Assembly: GCF_001953985.1 (NCBI RefSeq)
Contig: NZ_MBEI01000024.1
Span: forward strand, 1-44,009
Direction of reading: 5' to 3'
DNA: 44,009 nt
Source of the DNA: Mycobacterium colombiense
GTDB lineage: Bacteria > Actinomycetota > Actinomycetes > Mycobacteriales > Mycobacteriaceae
Positions 17,743 through 27,381 of the stretch are shown here, one piece after another. The notes beneath the pieces are model-generated. The model did no database searches. It saw only the letters and a program-made list of their open reading frames with translations, and was not told the DNA's origin. Made by a program: the position numbers and the translations under genes. How positions within the stretch are numbered: position 1 is the first letter of the stretch; the number at the start of each line of letters is the position of its first letter.

Positions 17743-18816
17743 TCAGTTCGGGACAGCGGTGGGGCGCAGCAGCGGCAGCAGCTGGTCGCCGAGCCTGACC
17801 GTCTCCGACTTGTACGGGGTGTCCGACAGCACGAAATGACTGACACCGAGATCGGCGTAGTTGCGCAGCGCGTCGGCGACTTCGACCGCCGAGCCGACCA
17901 GCCAGGTCGTCCCGGCGCCCTCCCCGCCGTACTTGCTCGGCGTCGTATACAGGCAGGAATCGACCACCTCTCCGCGCCCGGCAAGGTCGTTGAGCCGCCG
18001 CTGCCCCTCCGACCCGGCCGGGTCGTGCAGCAGCAACATGGTCGGCGTGCCGGCCAGCTCGGCGACCTTCGCCTCGGCGTCGCGCCAGGCCTGCTCGGAC
18101 GTGTCGCGCACCAGCGTCGTCACCCGAAGCCCGAACTCCAGCGGCGCGTGCTCGCGACCGAGCTTGTGAGACAACGACTTCAGCCTGTCGATGCGCTCGG
18201 CGATCCCGTCCAGTGACTCGCCCCAGAACAGTTGGACGTCGGCGTCGGTCGCGGCGACCTGCTCGGCGGCCGCCGATGCTCCACCGAAGTAGAGCTTCGG
18301 GTACCGGCCGTCGGCCGCACCGAGCGGGCGCGGCTGCAACGTCGAGTGTTCGACGCCGAAAAACTCGCCGCGGAAGGTGACGTCGTCCTCGCTCCACAAG
18401 CGGCGAACCAGCCGGATGAATTCGCGGGTGCGGTCGTAGCGGCGGCCCTTGTCCACCTCGGCGTCGCCGTACGCGGCCAGATCGTCGGCACCGCTGACGA
18501 CGTTGATCAGCAGCCGGCCGTCGTTGAGCCGATCCAGCGTTGCCGCCGCACTGGCGAAATGCGCCGGATGCCAATAACCGGGGCGGACCGCCACCAGCGG
18601 GGCGAAGTGGGTGGTGCGCGCGGCGATCGCGGTCGCGACGGTGAAGGTGTCCGGCCGCCCCCAGCCGGTGCCTATCAGCGCGCCTTCCCAGCCGTGTTGC
18701 TCGGCGCGCAGCGCCAGGTCGACCGAATAGTCCAGAGTTCCCCAGCCGTCGACGGTGTCGTCGCCTCGATGGCCCGGCTCGACGGTATTCGGTATGTACC
18801 AGAGAAATTGACCCAC
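17743..18816 (-). CDS. FMNH2-dependent alkanesulfonate monooxygenase-like (LLM class)
   Basis: A 357-residue luciferase-like monooxygenase of the SsuD type, expected to cleave carbon-sulfur bonds of sulfonates using reduced flavin and O2. Diagnostic stretches are FLWYIPNTVEPGHRGDD at the N-terminus, GTGWGRPDTFTVATAIAART, NVVSGADDLAAYGD, LYFGGASAAAEQ and the C-terminal HFVLSDTPYKSE. The start is uncertain: GTG 18816 fits family N-termini, while GTG 18834 would add six residues; neither has a clear ribosome-binding site. It is divergent from an acyl-CoA dehydrogenase-fold monooxygenase gene. This pair does not occur here in M. tuberculosis as I remember it. Substrate unknown. Confidence 0.85.
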   Translation of the reverse strand: MGQFLWYIPNTVEPGHRGDDTVDGWGTLDYSVDLALRAEQHGWEGALIGTGWGRPDTFTVATAIAARTTHFAPLVAVRPGYWHPAHFASAAATLDRLNDGRLLINVVSGADDLAAYGDAEVDKGRRYDRTREFIRLVRRLWSEDDVTFRGEFFGVEHSTLQPRPLGAADGRYPKLYFGGASAAAEQVAATDADVQLFWGESLDGIAERIDRLKSLSHKLGREHAPLEFGLRVTTLVRDTSEQAWRDAEAKVAELAGTPTMLLLHDPAGSEGQRRLNDLAGRGEVVDSCLYTTPSKYGGEGAGTTWLVGSAVEVADALRNYADLGVSHFVLSDTPYKSETVRLGDQLLPLLRPTAVPN

Positions 18817-18979
18817 CAGGCAACATGGTGGCACATCTCGGCGGGGGCGTGACCCGGCTTCGCGGCTTCTCTCGTGGTCAACCCAGGAATCAGCACGGAT
18901 GAAAGTCCAGGGCGAAAAATTCAGGACGCAGCAAACCGTTGCCACCGGCATCCGCTCCTGACAGCGTTTCGGGCTGGTC

Positions 18980-18993
18980 GTCGTGCGCACGAC
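18980..18993. promoter_or_regulatory. 14-bp perfect palindrome between divergent monooxygenase genes
   Basis: GTCGTGCGCACGAC lies 30 nt before the ATG at 19024, within the 207-nt divergent region. It is a reasonable operator candidate for the pair. The region also holds a GAAAGG ribosome-binding site just before 19024. Confidence 0.5.
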
Positions 18994-19023
18994 ATCGATT
19001 CGCCCAGAAAGGCTTTGACTCCC

Positions 19024-20232
19024 ATGCCCGTTGGATCCCACGAGCACCCGGCAACAGATCCGGCGGCGATCGACGGGGTGCTCGCCGACATCGCCGCCGA
19101 CTATCGCCAGCGGCTGGCCGCCGGCGGCACCGAGCCGCCGCTGCGCGGCCTCAAACTCATCCGCGACCAGCGGTGGGGCGCGGTGCGATTGGCCCGCGAG
19201 CACGAAGGTGCCGGCTACTCGGTGCCCCAATTCTTCGACCACCTCATCGCGCTCGCCGCGGCCGACCCCGACCTGGCCCACATCCTGCGGATCCACTACG
19301 CGCTGGTCGAAGAGCTACAGGTCGCGCCGCGGCGACCGGGCAGCGACCGGTGGATCGCGGTGGTCGCCGAGGGCGGGCTGATCGGCGGCGCCAACGCCGA
19401 AAAGAGCCAGAAGTCGGTGGGCGGCAACGACCGTGACACCCGACTGGTGTCGACGGGGGACGGGCTGCGGCTGCGCGGCCGCAAGTTCTACAGCACCGGC
19501 GCACAGTTCTCCGACTATCTGCGCATCACCGCCCAGGACGACGACAACACCCCGACCGCCGTGGTGATCCCGGTGGACCGGGCCGGCGTCGAGCACCTCG
19601 ACGACTGGGACGGCATCGGCCAGCGCCAAACGGGCAGCGGCACAACGGTATTCCACGACGTCGCGGTCGCGCCCGACGAAGTCTTCCCGCTGGCCGACAC
19701 CATCGGGGTGAACCGCGCCCGCGGCGCGCTGATGCAGCTGTTCCTGCATGCCATCGCCGCCGGCATTCTGCGCGCCCTGACCGCCGACGCCGCGGCGCTG
19801 GTGCGTGGGCGGGGACGCACCTACACCTTCGCCAGCGTGGGGGAGCCCACCGCGGACCCGCAGCTGCTGCAGATCGTCGGCGAGATCGATGCGGTGGCCT
19901 ACGCCGCGCAGGCGCTGGTGCACAGCGCGGCGGCCGAGCTCGCTCCGGCGCTCGAGGCGGCGCGCGACACGGGGATCGATCCCGAGCTGGAAACCCGGTC
20001 GTCGATCGCCGCCGCGCGGGTGAAGGTCGCGATCCAGGAGCCCGCGCTGCGGGCCGCGTCGCGCGTGTTCGACGTCGGTGGCGCGTCGGCCGTGCAGGCG
20101 TCGTCGCTGTTGGACCGGCACTGGCGCAACCTGCGGACGCTGTTCTCGCACAACCCGACCGTCTACAAGGCGCGGGTGCTCGGCGATGTCGTCGTCAACG
20201 GCGCGGAGCTGCCGCAGAGCAGCTTCTTCTGA
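19024..20232 (+). CDS. Acyl-CoA dehydrogenase-fold flavin monooxygenase (SfnB/DszC-like)
   Basis: A 402-residue protein with the acyl-CoA dehydrogenase fold but in the FMNH2-dependent oxygenase branch. Landmarks are LAREHEGAGYSVPQFFDHL, LIGGANAEKSQKSVGG, LRGRKFYSTGAQFSDYL, GQRQTGSGTTVFHDVAV and the C-terminal RVFDVGGASAVQASSLLDRH plus FSHNPTVYKARVLGD. SfnB and DszC relatives act in dimethylsulfone or dibenzothiophene metabolism. Together with the divergent SsuD-like gene this suggests organosulfur scavenging. ATG 19024 has GAAAGG 10 nt upstream; the longer frame to 18874 lacks support. The exact reaction is unknown. Confidence 0.83.
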   Translation: MPVGSHEHPATDPAAIDGVLADIAADYRQRLAAGGTEPPLRGLKLIRDQRWGAVRLAREHEGAGYSVPQFFDHLIALAAADPDLAHILRIHYALVEELQVAPRRPGSDRWIAVVAEGGLIGGANAEKSQKSVGGNDRDTRLVSTGDGLRLRGRKFYSTGAQFSDYLRITAQDDDNTPTAVVIPVDRAGVEHLDDWDGIGQRQTGSGTTVFHDVAVAPDEVFPLADTIGVNRARGALMQLFLHAIAAGILRALTADAAALVRGRGRTYTFASVGEPTADPQLLQIVGEIDAVAYAAQALVHSAAAELAPALEAARDTGIDPELETRSSIAAARVKVAIQEPALRAASRVFDVGGASAVQASSLLDRHWRNLRTLFSHNPTVYKARVLGDVVVNGAELPQSSFF

Positions 20233-20270
20233 CGCAGCGCGCGGATTTAAGTCAGCGCAGGTGCCCATGG

Positions 20271-20276
20271 GACAAT
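20271..20276 (+). promoter_or_regulatory. Possible -10 of a leaderless aroC transcript
   Basis: GACAAT lies 7 nt before GTG 20284. It lacks the initial T of TAnnnT but keeps the A and the final T. It supports GTG 20284 over ATG 20275. Confidence 0.35.
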
Positions 20277-20283
20277 GGGACCC

Positions 20284-21489
20284 GTGTTGCGTTGGATCAC
20301 TGCTGGGGAGTCGCATGGCCGCGCGCTGGTGGCCGTGCTCGAAGGCATGGTCGCCGGTGTGGAGGTCACCTCCCTCGACATTTCGGAACAGTTGGCCCGT
20401 CGTCGCCTGGGCTACGGTCGCGGCGCCCGGATGGCGTTCGAGCGTGACGCGGTGAGCGTGCTGTCCGGGGTGCGTCACGGTGTCACCCTGGGCGGGCCCA
20501 TCGCCGTCGAGATCGGCAATACCGAATGGCCGAAGTGGGAGACCGTGATGGCCGCCGACCCGGTCGACCCCGGCGAGCTGGCGGACAGCGCGCGTAACGC
20601 GCCGCTGACCCGCCCGCGGCCCGGCCACGCCGACTACGCCGGCATGCTCAAGTACGGCTTCGACGACGCCCGGCCGGTGCTGGAGCGGGCCAGCGCCCGC
20701 GAGACCGCGGCCCGCGTCGCGGCCGCCACCATCGCCCGCGCGTTCCTGCGTCAGGCGCTCGGCGTCGAGGTGCTCTCGCACGTCATCGCGATCGGCCCGT
20801 CGGCGCCCTACGACGGCCCGCCACCCGGCCCGGGCGACCTGCCCGCGATCGACGCCAGCCCGGTGCGCGCCTTCGACAAGGCCACCGAGGAGGCGATGAT
20901 CACCGAGATCGAGGCCGCCAAGAAGGACGGCGACACGCTCGGCGGTGTGGTCGAGGTGGTGGTCCTGGGCCTGCCCGTCGGGTTGGGCTCGTTCACCAGC
21001 GGCGACAACCGGCTGGACAGCCAGCTCGCCGGCGCCGTCATGGGCATCCAGGCGATCAAGGGCGTCGAGATCGGCGACGGCTTCGAGACGGCCCGTCGCC
21101 GCGGCAGCCGCGCCCACGACGAGATGTACCCCGGCCCCGACGGCGTGGTCCGCTCGACGAACCGCGCGGGCGGCCTGGAGGGCGGCATGACCAACGGCCA
21201 GCCGCTGCGGGTGCGCGCCGCGATGAAGCCCATTTCCACGGTGCCGCGCGCGCTCGCCACGGTCGACATGGCTACCGGCGACGAGGCCGTCGCGATCCAC
21301 CAGCGTTCGGACGTGTGCGCGGTGCCCGCGGCCGGCGTGGTGGTCGAGGCCATGGTGGCGCTGGTGCTGGCGCGGGCGGCGCTGCAGAAGTTCGGCGGCG
21401 ATTCGCTGGCCGAAACCCGCCGCAACGTCGAGTCCTACCGGCAGGCGGTCGCCGAGCGGGAGTCGCCGGCCGCCCGGGGTACCGCGTAA
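20284..21489 (+). CDS. aroC: Chorismate synthase
   Basis: A 401-residue enzyme converting 5-enolpyruvylshikimate-3-phosphate to chorismate with reduced FMN. Signature stretches are [20 protein letters not shown] at the N-terminus, [41 protein letters not shown] and the C-terminal [18 protein letters not shown] 20284 gives the 401 residues I recall for Rv2540c (called aroF there). ATG 20275, three codons earlier, is the alternative. The stop shares bases with the aroK start (TAATG). It heads the operon aroC-aroK-aroB-aroQ. Confidence 0.97.
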   Translation: MLRWITAGESHGRALVAVLEGMVAGVEVTSLDISEQLARRRLGYGRGARMAFERDAVSVLSGVRHGVTLGGPIAVEIGNTEWPKWETVMAADPVDPGELADSARNAPLTRPRPGHADYAGMLKYGFDDARPVLERASARETAARVAAATIARAFLRQALGVEVLSHVIAIGPSAPYDGPPPGPGDLPAIDASPVRAFDKATEEAMITEIEAAKKDGDTLGGVVEVVVLGLPVGLGSFTSGDNRLDSQLAGAVMGIQAIKGVEIGDGFETARRRGSRAHDEMYPGPDGVVRSTNRAGGLEGGMTNGQPLRVRAAMKPISTVPRALATVDMATGDEAVAIHQRSDVCAVPAAGVVVEAMVALVLARAALQKFGGDSLAETRRNVESYRQAVAERESPAARGTA

Positions 21490-22013
21490 TGGCGCCCAAG
21501 GCGGTCCTGGTGGGTCTGCCGGGGTCGGGCAAGTCCACCATCGGCCGGCGGCTGTCCAAGGCGCTCGGTGTCGATTTCCTGGACACCGATGTGGCCATCG
21601 AGCAGCAGACCGGGCGCCGCATCGCCGACATCTTCGCCACCGACGGCGAGCCGGAATTCCGCCGCATCGAGGAAGACGTGGTGCGCGCCGCGCTGGCCGG
21701 CCACGACGGCGTGGTGTCGCTCGGGGGCGGCGCCGTCACCAGCCCGGGGGTGCGCGAGGCGCTCGCCGGTCACACCGTCATCTATCTCGAGATCAGCGCC
21801 ACCGAAGGCGTGCGCCGCACCGGCGGCAACGCCGTGCGCCCGCTGCTGGCCGGCCCCGATCGCGCCGACAAGTACCGCGCGCTGCTGGCCGAGCGCAGCC
21901 CGCTGTACCGGCGGGCGGCCACCATCCGCGTCGACACCAACCGGCGCAACCCCGGCGCGGTGGTCCGCTACATCGTCTCGCGGTTGCAGGCGCCCGCCGG
22001 GGCCGCCACATGA
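21489..22013 (+). CDS. aroK: Shikimate kinase
   Basis: A 174-residue P-loop kinase phosphorylating shikimate. The P-loop is G9-L-P-G-S-G-K15-S-T. The shikimate-binding Asp is in [10 protein letters not shown], followed by FRRIEEDVV and the LGGGAVTSP loop. The lid arginine lies in NAVRPLLAG. The ATG overlaps the aroC stop by one base, indicating coupling. Length agrees with Rv2539c (176). A 48-nt gap separates it from aroB. Confidence 0.97.
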   Translation: MAPKAVLVGLPGSGKSTIGRRLSKALGVDFLDTDVAIEQQTGRRIADIFATDGEPEFRRIEEDVVRAALAGHDGVVSLGGGAVTSPGVREALAGHTVIYLEISATEGVRRTGGNAVRPLLAGPDRADKYRALLAERSPLYRRAATIRVDTNRRNPGAVVRYIVSRLQAPAGAAT

Positions 22014-22046
22014 CAGCGCCGGCGACGATGCAGAGCGCAGCGATGA

Positions 22047-23595
<1,549 letters not shown>

Positions 23596-23599
<4 letters not shown>

Positions 23600-24303
23600 C
23601 CCTTGTCGTGTTCGGTGCGCGGCTTGGTGTGCTCGTCGCCGGTGCGGATCGTCTCGGTCTTCGGGTCGTCCTCGGTGTGGTGAATCGCTTCGGTCGGTGA
23701 TTCGGTGGTGGACGAGTCGGTGGGCGCCTCGCGCTCGGCCGTGGCGACCGCCGACGTCCGCGGTTCGGCGTGGCCGCCGGCGGTCTGCGTGGGGATCTCG
23801 CCGGTGGGGGTGTCGTCGGCGCGCACCGCGGAGAACACGTCGGTGTCGGCCCGGTCGTCGTCGGTGCCCGGCCGGCGCGCCGGGGGATTGCGGTCCACCC
23901 GCCAGCGCCCGATGGTCACGCCGATGATTCCGGGCAGGAAGACACACAGCGCGGTGAAGGCCGCAAAGGTCGTCACCTCGTTGAGCAGCCCGCCGGTGTA
24001 CAGGCCGCTGTAAAAGGTCGCGATCAGCCAGGTGACGGCCCCGCTGAGTACGCCGGCCAGCAGGCCGGCCAGCAGCCAGGTCATCGCCAGGTCGCCGCGG
24101 CGATCCGGATCCGGGTTGGCGATGGCGTCGGCCCGGCCGTCGCGAATCCCCCAGATCATCACGGCGATGATGAACAGAATCAGCAGGGAAACGCTGAACA
24201 GCCCGGCCTGCGTCTGCCACGCGTTGATCAGTGCACCTTGGAACAATCGAAGGACGACCATCGCCGCGGCGTAGACCAATCCGCGCAGGATCCAGTTACT
24301 CAT
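23596..24303 (-). CDS. Four-segment membrane protein with acidic tail (Rv2536-like)
   Basis: A 235-residue membrane protein. Four hydrophobic segments lie at about residues 7-25, 35-53, 70-95 and 100-125. They are followed by a long hydrophilic, Thr/Glu/Asp-rich tail of roughly 100 residues ([20 protein letters not shown] and onward). It corresponds to Rv2536; NCBI-style names call this group B-4DMT transporter, with no demonstrated substrate. ATG 24303 has a TACGCT -10 element 8 nt upstream, suggesting a leaderless transcript from a promoter back to back with that of pepQ. The 3' end converges on aroQ with overlapping stops. Confidence 0.85.
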
Positions 24304-24311
24304 GGCCCAAA

Positions 24312-24328
24312 AGCGTAGCGAGTACCGT
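24312..24328. promoter_or_regulatory. Back-to-back -10 elements of a compact bidirectional promoter
   Basis: On the minus strand TACGCT (24312-24317) lies 8 nt before ATG 24303. On the plus strand TACCGT (24323-24328) lies 8 nt before GTG 24337. Only 5 bp separate them, so both genes appear to be leaderless and cannot be fired by two polymerases at once. Confidence 0.5.
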
Positions 24329-24336
24329 CAAGACCT

Positions 24337-25446
24337 GTGACACATTCTCAGCGTCGGGACAGGCTCAGAGCGCGACTTGAGGCCAGCGGAGTGGATGCGC
24401 TGCTGGTCACGGACTTGGTGAACGTCCGCTACCTCTCCGGTTTTACCGGATCCAACGGCGCGTTGCTGGTGTTCGCCGACGATCGCGGCCCCGTGCTGGC
24501 CACCGATGGGCGGTACCGGACCCAGGCCGCCGAGCAGGCGCCGGACCTCGACGTCGCCATCGAGCGGGCGCTGGGACGGCACCTGGCCGCGCACGCCGCC
24601 GAGGCCGGCGCGCAGAAGCTGGGCTTCGAAAGCAACGTGGTGACCGTCGACGGATTCGACGCGCTGACCCGCGAGCTGGACGAGCGCAAGGCGACCACCG
24701 AACTGGTCAAGGCCGCCGGAACCGTCGAGGCCTTGCGCGAGATCAAGGACGCCGGCGAGGTTGCGCTGCTGCGGCTGGCATGCGAGGCCGCCGATGCGGC
24801 GCTGACCGATCTGGTGGCGCGGGGCGGCCTGCGGCCCGGCCGGACCGAACGCGAGGTCAGTCGCGAACTGGAGGCCCTGATGCTCGACCACGGCGCCGAC
24901 GCGATCTCGTTCGAGACGATCGTTGCCGCGGGCCCGAATTCGGCGATCCCGCATCACCGCCCCACCGACGCGGTGCTGGCCAGCGGCGATTTCGTCAAGA
25001 TCGACTTCGGTGCGCTGGTCGGCGGCTACCACTCCGACATGACCCGCACCTTCGTGCTCGGCAAGGCCGCCGACTGGCAGCTGGAGATCTACCAACTGGT
25101 CGCCGACTCGCAGCGGGCCGGCCGCGAGGCGCTGCACGCGGGCGCCGACCTGCGCGAGGTGGACGCCGCGGCCCGCCGGGTGATCGCCGACGCGGGCTAT
25201 GGCGAGCAGTTCAGCCACAGCCTGGGCCACGGCGTGGGCCTGGAGATCCATGAAGCGCCGGGCATCGGCGCCACCTCCACCGGCACGTTGCTGGCCGAAT
25301 CCGTGGTGACCGTGGAACCCGGCGTCTATCTGCCCGGCCGCGGCGGGGTGCGCATCGAGGACACGCTGGTGGTGCCGGACGAGGCCCTCGGCAAGGCTCC
25401 GGAATTGCTGACCAAGTTCCCCAAGGAGCTCGCCGTTTTGGCGTAG
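24337..25446 (+). CDS. pepQ: M24B-family aminopeptidase/Xaa-Pro dipeptidase
   Basis: A 369-residue metallopeptidase removing residues next to proline. The N-terminal creatinase-like domain (VNVRYLSGFTGSNGALLVF) is followed by the pita-bread catalytic domain. Metal ligands lie in the Asp residues of IDFGALVGGYHSDMTRTF, the His of SHSLGHGVGLEIHEAPG, the Glu of VTVEPGVYLPG and the Glu of GGVRIEDTLVV. GTG 24337 has a TACCGT -10 element 8 nt upstream. Corresponds to Rv2535c. The last 112 bp of the gene are repeated at 27227-27338, downstream of a 1.9-kb insert. Confidence 0.95.
   Translation: MTHSQRRDRLRARLEASGVDALLVTDLVNVRYLSGFTGSNGALLVFADDRGPVLATDGRYRTQAAEQAPDLDVAIERALGRHLAAHAAEAGAQKLGFESNVVTVDGFDALTRELDERKATTELVKAAGTVEALREIKDAGEVALLRLACEAADAALTDLVARGGLRPGRTEREVSRELEALMLDHGADAISFETIVAAGPNSAIPHHRPTDAVLASGDFVKIDFGALVGGYHSDMTRTFVLGKAADWQLEIYQLVADSQRAGREALHAGADLREVDAAARRVIADAGYGEQFSHSLGHGVGLEIHEAPGIGATSTGTLLAESVVTVEPGVYLPGRGGVRIEDTLVVPDEALGKAPELLTKFPKELAVLA
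25335..25446 (+). repeat. 112-bp direct repeat, copy 1 (3' end of pepQ)
   Basis: From CGGCCGCGGCGGGG to the TAG stop of pepQ, this stretch is repeated at 27227-27338 with 4 mismatches, about 96 percent identity. The two copies bracket the LuxR-type regulator and a small gene, resembling integration into a gene's 3' end with regeneration of the tail. Confidence 0.85.
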
Positions 25447-25465
25447 CAGGCGCCGCGGGTTCCGG

Positions 25466-26563
25466 TTAGGGGCACAGCGCCAGCAAGTGCCGGATCAGTT
25501 CGGCTTGCCGGTGTGTGCCGGTCTTGTCGAAGACGTGCTGGAGATGGGTGCGAACCGTCGTCAGGGAGATCGACAACTCCTCCGATATCTGCCTGACGTC
25601 GGCGCCGCCCGCCAGGCGCACCGCGATCGCGGCCTCGGCTTCGGTGAGGTGGTAAAGCCGCCGCAAGAGACCCGCGGCGGGTAAGGGCTCGGACTCGGGG
25701 TCGACGACCACCACCAGGGCCATCGGCTGCCGGATCGGCTCGTCGGCATTGCGGCGGTAGGACGGCAGCACGTGAACGACATAGGGCCGCCTGCCCGAGG
25801 GCCGGCCGCACGTGAGCGACCGGGCCGAGCGAACCGTACACCGGTCCGCGACGAGGGCATCCCGGATGGCGCGATGCAGGGCCTGGTCGGCGTGCGGGCT
25901 GGTCGCGGCGATGCGTCCCGACCGTAGGCACAAGCCGTCCTCGCTGCGCAGGACCCGCTCGGCGGTCGAATTGACGTTGACCACCACACCTTCGCCCGCC
26001 ACGACGACCAGTCCATGACGGACGGCCTCGAGCGCACCGGCCATCTCGACGGCCTGGTTGGCCAACGCCGCGACCTTGTCCTGCGTGCGCAGTGCCTGGC
26101 GCAGGTGGGGAACCAGCGCGCGCATCAAATCGACTCGTTCCGGGGTGTCGAACGAGCGCGTCGGGGAGATGACGAGGAAGCAGGCCGGCTGGGTGCCGTC
26201 CGTCAGCCGGACGAACAGGCCGTCCTCGAGCCCGTTCGGCCGCATCCATTCGGCGTAGAACTCCCGGTTGCGGTTGGGAATGACGATTTCCGGGCCGGTT
26301 CTCACCACGCCCACCGGCCCATTTCGTACCCCGGCGAGCACGTAATCCAAGGGTGCGTAGTGCTGCGAGTAGTTTTCCAGGGCCTCCACTGGAAGTGTCG
26401 AATTCTGGAACAACCAGGTGCCGCCGCCACCCCAGAGCAACGAGCCACCCGCTCCGCCGATCGTTTGGTGAATGTCGCGGATCGCCGACTGCCAGTGCTG
26501 CTGAGCTACCGCGGCGTCGTAAATCCCGGAGACCAGCCGCGAGAAAACCTCAACCGTGACCAT
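25466..26563 (-). CDS. LuxR-family helix-turn-helix transcriptional regulator
   Basis: A 365-residue regulator. The DNA-binding domain occupies about residues 298-362 (LYHLTEAEAAIAVRLAGG, then ISEELSISLTTVRTHLQHVF), a classic GerE/LuxR four-helix unit. The first 290 residues form an unassigned sensor region with PAS/GAF-like character and no receiver Asp pocket, so it is not an ordinary response regulator. ATG 26563 has AGGAAGG at 7-nt spacing. It lies inside the segment bounded by duplicated pepQ tails, and M. tuberculosis has no equivalent here in my memory. It is divergent from the small gene at 26737, which is the natural first target to suspect. The ligand is unknown. Confidence 0.85.
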   Translation of the reverse strand: MVTVEVFSRLVSGIYDAAVAQQHWQSAIRDIHQTIGGAGGSLLWGGGGTWLFQNSTLPVEALENYSQHYAPLDYVLAGVRNGPVGVVRTGPEIVIPNRNREFYAEWMRPNGLEDGLFVRLTDGTQPACFLVISPTRSFDTPERVDLMRALVPHLRQALRTQDKVAALANQAVEMAGALEAVRHGLVVVAGEGVVVNVNSTAERVLRSEDGLCLRSGRIAATSPHADQALHRAIRDALVADRCTVRSARSLTCGRPSGRRPYVVHVLPSYRRNADEPIRQPMALVVVVDPESEPLPAAGLLRRLYHLTEAEAAIAVRLAGGADVRQISEELSISLTTVRTHLQHVFDKTGTHRQAELIRHLLALCP

Positions 26564-26630
26564 CGCTCGGCCTTCCTGTGCCGCCGGGAGGCTTGTGCAA
26601 AGACTAGTCGGATTTGCTGTGTCTGGATAT

Positions 26631-26648
26631 CTCATCCATCTGAATGAG
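26631..26648. promoter_or_regulatory. Dyad between the regulator and the divergent small gene
   Basis: CTCAT and ATGAG flank an 8-bp spacer (CCATCTGA), about 68 bp from the regulator start and 88 bp from the ATG at 26737. Half-sites are short. LuxR-type proteins commonly bind dyads of this size. Confidence 0.3.
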
Positions 26649-26736
26649 GTATTGGTGACGCCGTGGTGCTTGTCTGTCAAGTGTTCAACAGCAGTGACTC
26701 CCAGCCGGGGCCACATTCAGCGAAAGGCATCGGCAC

Positions 26737-27036
26737 ATGTTGCACTTGTTACGAAAGCCCGCGGCGCCGGAATTTGCACCGGCCACTGCCGCGGTGGCCC
26801 CCACGCCACAGGGCCCGGCACCGGTCCTCGTCACCGAGCAGGAAGTCTTGTTCAAGAGCGCGGCGGCGTTCTCGGTACCACCCGAAATAGCTCATCGGCA
26901 CTGGACGGGCGCAACTTTGCTGACGTCGATCCGCCATATCCACCTCAGGCTGCCCGAACCGCACGTCGTGTACCCGCGGCGCGAAGCCAGCTACCTGGAA
27001 GGGCCTCGAATGTCTCGCATGATGGAGCACCTCTGA
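26737..27036 (+). CDS. Small protein of unknown function in the pepQ-tail insert
   Basis: A 99-residue protein starting at ATG 26737 with GAAAGG 9 nt upstream. It begins MLHLLRKPAAPEFAPATA, continues with a Pro/Ala-rich stretch to about residue 30, and ends in a more structured, His/Arg-rich part (EIAHRHWTGATLLTSIRHIH, then MSRMMEHL). No signal peptide, membrane helix or known domain is evident. The frame on the other strand is also open, but this strand has the better ribosome-binding site and is divergent from the LuxR-type regulator. I do not recognise it. Confidence 0.55.
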   Translation: MLHLLRKPAAPEFAPATAAVAPTPQGPAPVLVTEQEVLFKSAAAFSVPPEIAHRHWTGATLLTSIRHIHLRLPEPHVVYPRREASYLEGPRMSRMMEHL

Positions 27037-27226
27037 TCGGCGTCATGCCCGGGTACTCGCGCCGCGAGTCTCGCCGATTCCCCCGGAATTGAGTATCCGG
27101 CTGCGCTATGTAATCCGCTGTGCCGCGACACGGCCGTCATGGAGGGCGCGTTCGGCGAGAAGGCGCTCGCGGGCAGCGGCGCCGAATGAGGAGTCTGCCG
27201 CTGTCTCTTGACTCGCCAGCGAATCT
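27037..27226. other. Non-coding stretch between the small gene and the duplicated pepQ tail
   Basis: No credible gene. It contains a perfect 7-bp inverted repeat (27055-27069) 18 nt after the small gene's stop and otherwise ordinary GC-rich sequence. There is no integrase or transposase remnant that I can see. Confidence 0.5.
27055..27069 (+). terminator. Possible hairpin terminator after the small gene
   Basis: ACTCGCG and CGCGAGT are separated by a single C. No T-tract follows, so this would be a mycobacterial-type hairpin without a U-run, or simply a palindrome. Confidence 0.3.
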
Positions 27227-27338
27227 CGGCCGCGGCGGGGTGCGCATCGAGGACACGCTGGTGGTGCCGGACGAAACCCTCGGCAGGGCCCCGGAATTGC
27301 TGACCAAGTTCCCCAAGGAGCTCGCCGTTTTGGCGTAG
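27227..27338 (+). pseudogene. 112-bp direct repeat, copy 2: orphan pepQ 3' end
   Basis: Encodes the last 36 residues of pepQ (GRGGVRIEDTLVVPDETLGR and onward to ELAVLA, then TAG) without the body of the enzyme. It differs from copy 1 at four bases, giving Ala-to-Thr and Lys-to-Arg changes, so it is not a recent exact copy. It is followed within 12 nt by a GC hairpin that may be the ancestral pepQ terminator. Confidence 0.85.
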
Positions 27339-27349
27339 CTGATGGTGCC

Positions 27350-27366
27350 CGGGGGTTGCGCCCCCG
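27350..27366 (+). terminator. GC hairpin after the orphan pepQ tail
   Basis: CGGGGG and CCCCCG pair around TTGCG. It lies directly between the orphan tail and the next promoter, where a pepQ terminator would be expected. Confidence 0.4.
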
Positions 27367-27368
27367 AG

Positions 27369-27374
27369 TACAGT
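27369..27374 (+). promoter_or_regulatory. -10 element of a leaderless small gene
   Basis: TACAGT lies exactly 7 nt before GTG 27382, with no Shine-Dalgarno. This fixes the start of the small gene. Confidence 0.5.
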
Positions 27375-27381
27375 CGGGTGC

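Noticed and set aside
18817..19023. Sulfur-responsive leader (SAM-type riboswitch or polycysteine leader peptide) before the monooxygenase genes
   Set aside because: No SAM-IV-like core could be traced, and the short frames on either strand lack a convincing Cys run or conserved leader-peptide motif. Only the palindrome is reported.
19315..21300. A 661-codon frame antisense to the SfnB-like gene and aroC
   Set aside because: Shadow of two well-supported genes, low-complexity His/Gly/Arg translation.
25447..27226. Integrase, transposase or tRNA att site in the pepQ-tail insert
   Set aside because: Neither strand encodes a recombinase-like protein, and no tRNA sequence is present; the mechanism of insertion remains open.
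27120..27338. A 72-codon ORF ending in the duplicated pepQ tail as a real gene
   Set aside because: The first half is random Arg-rich sequence without a ribosome-binding site; only the duplicated tail is meaningful.
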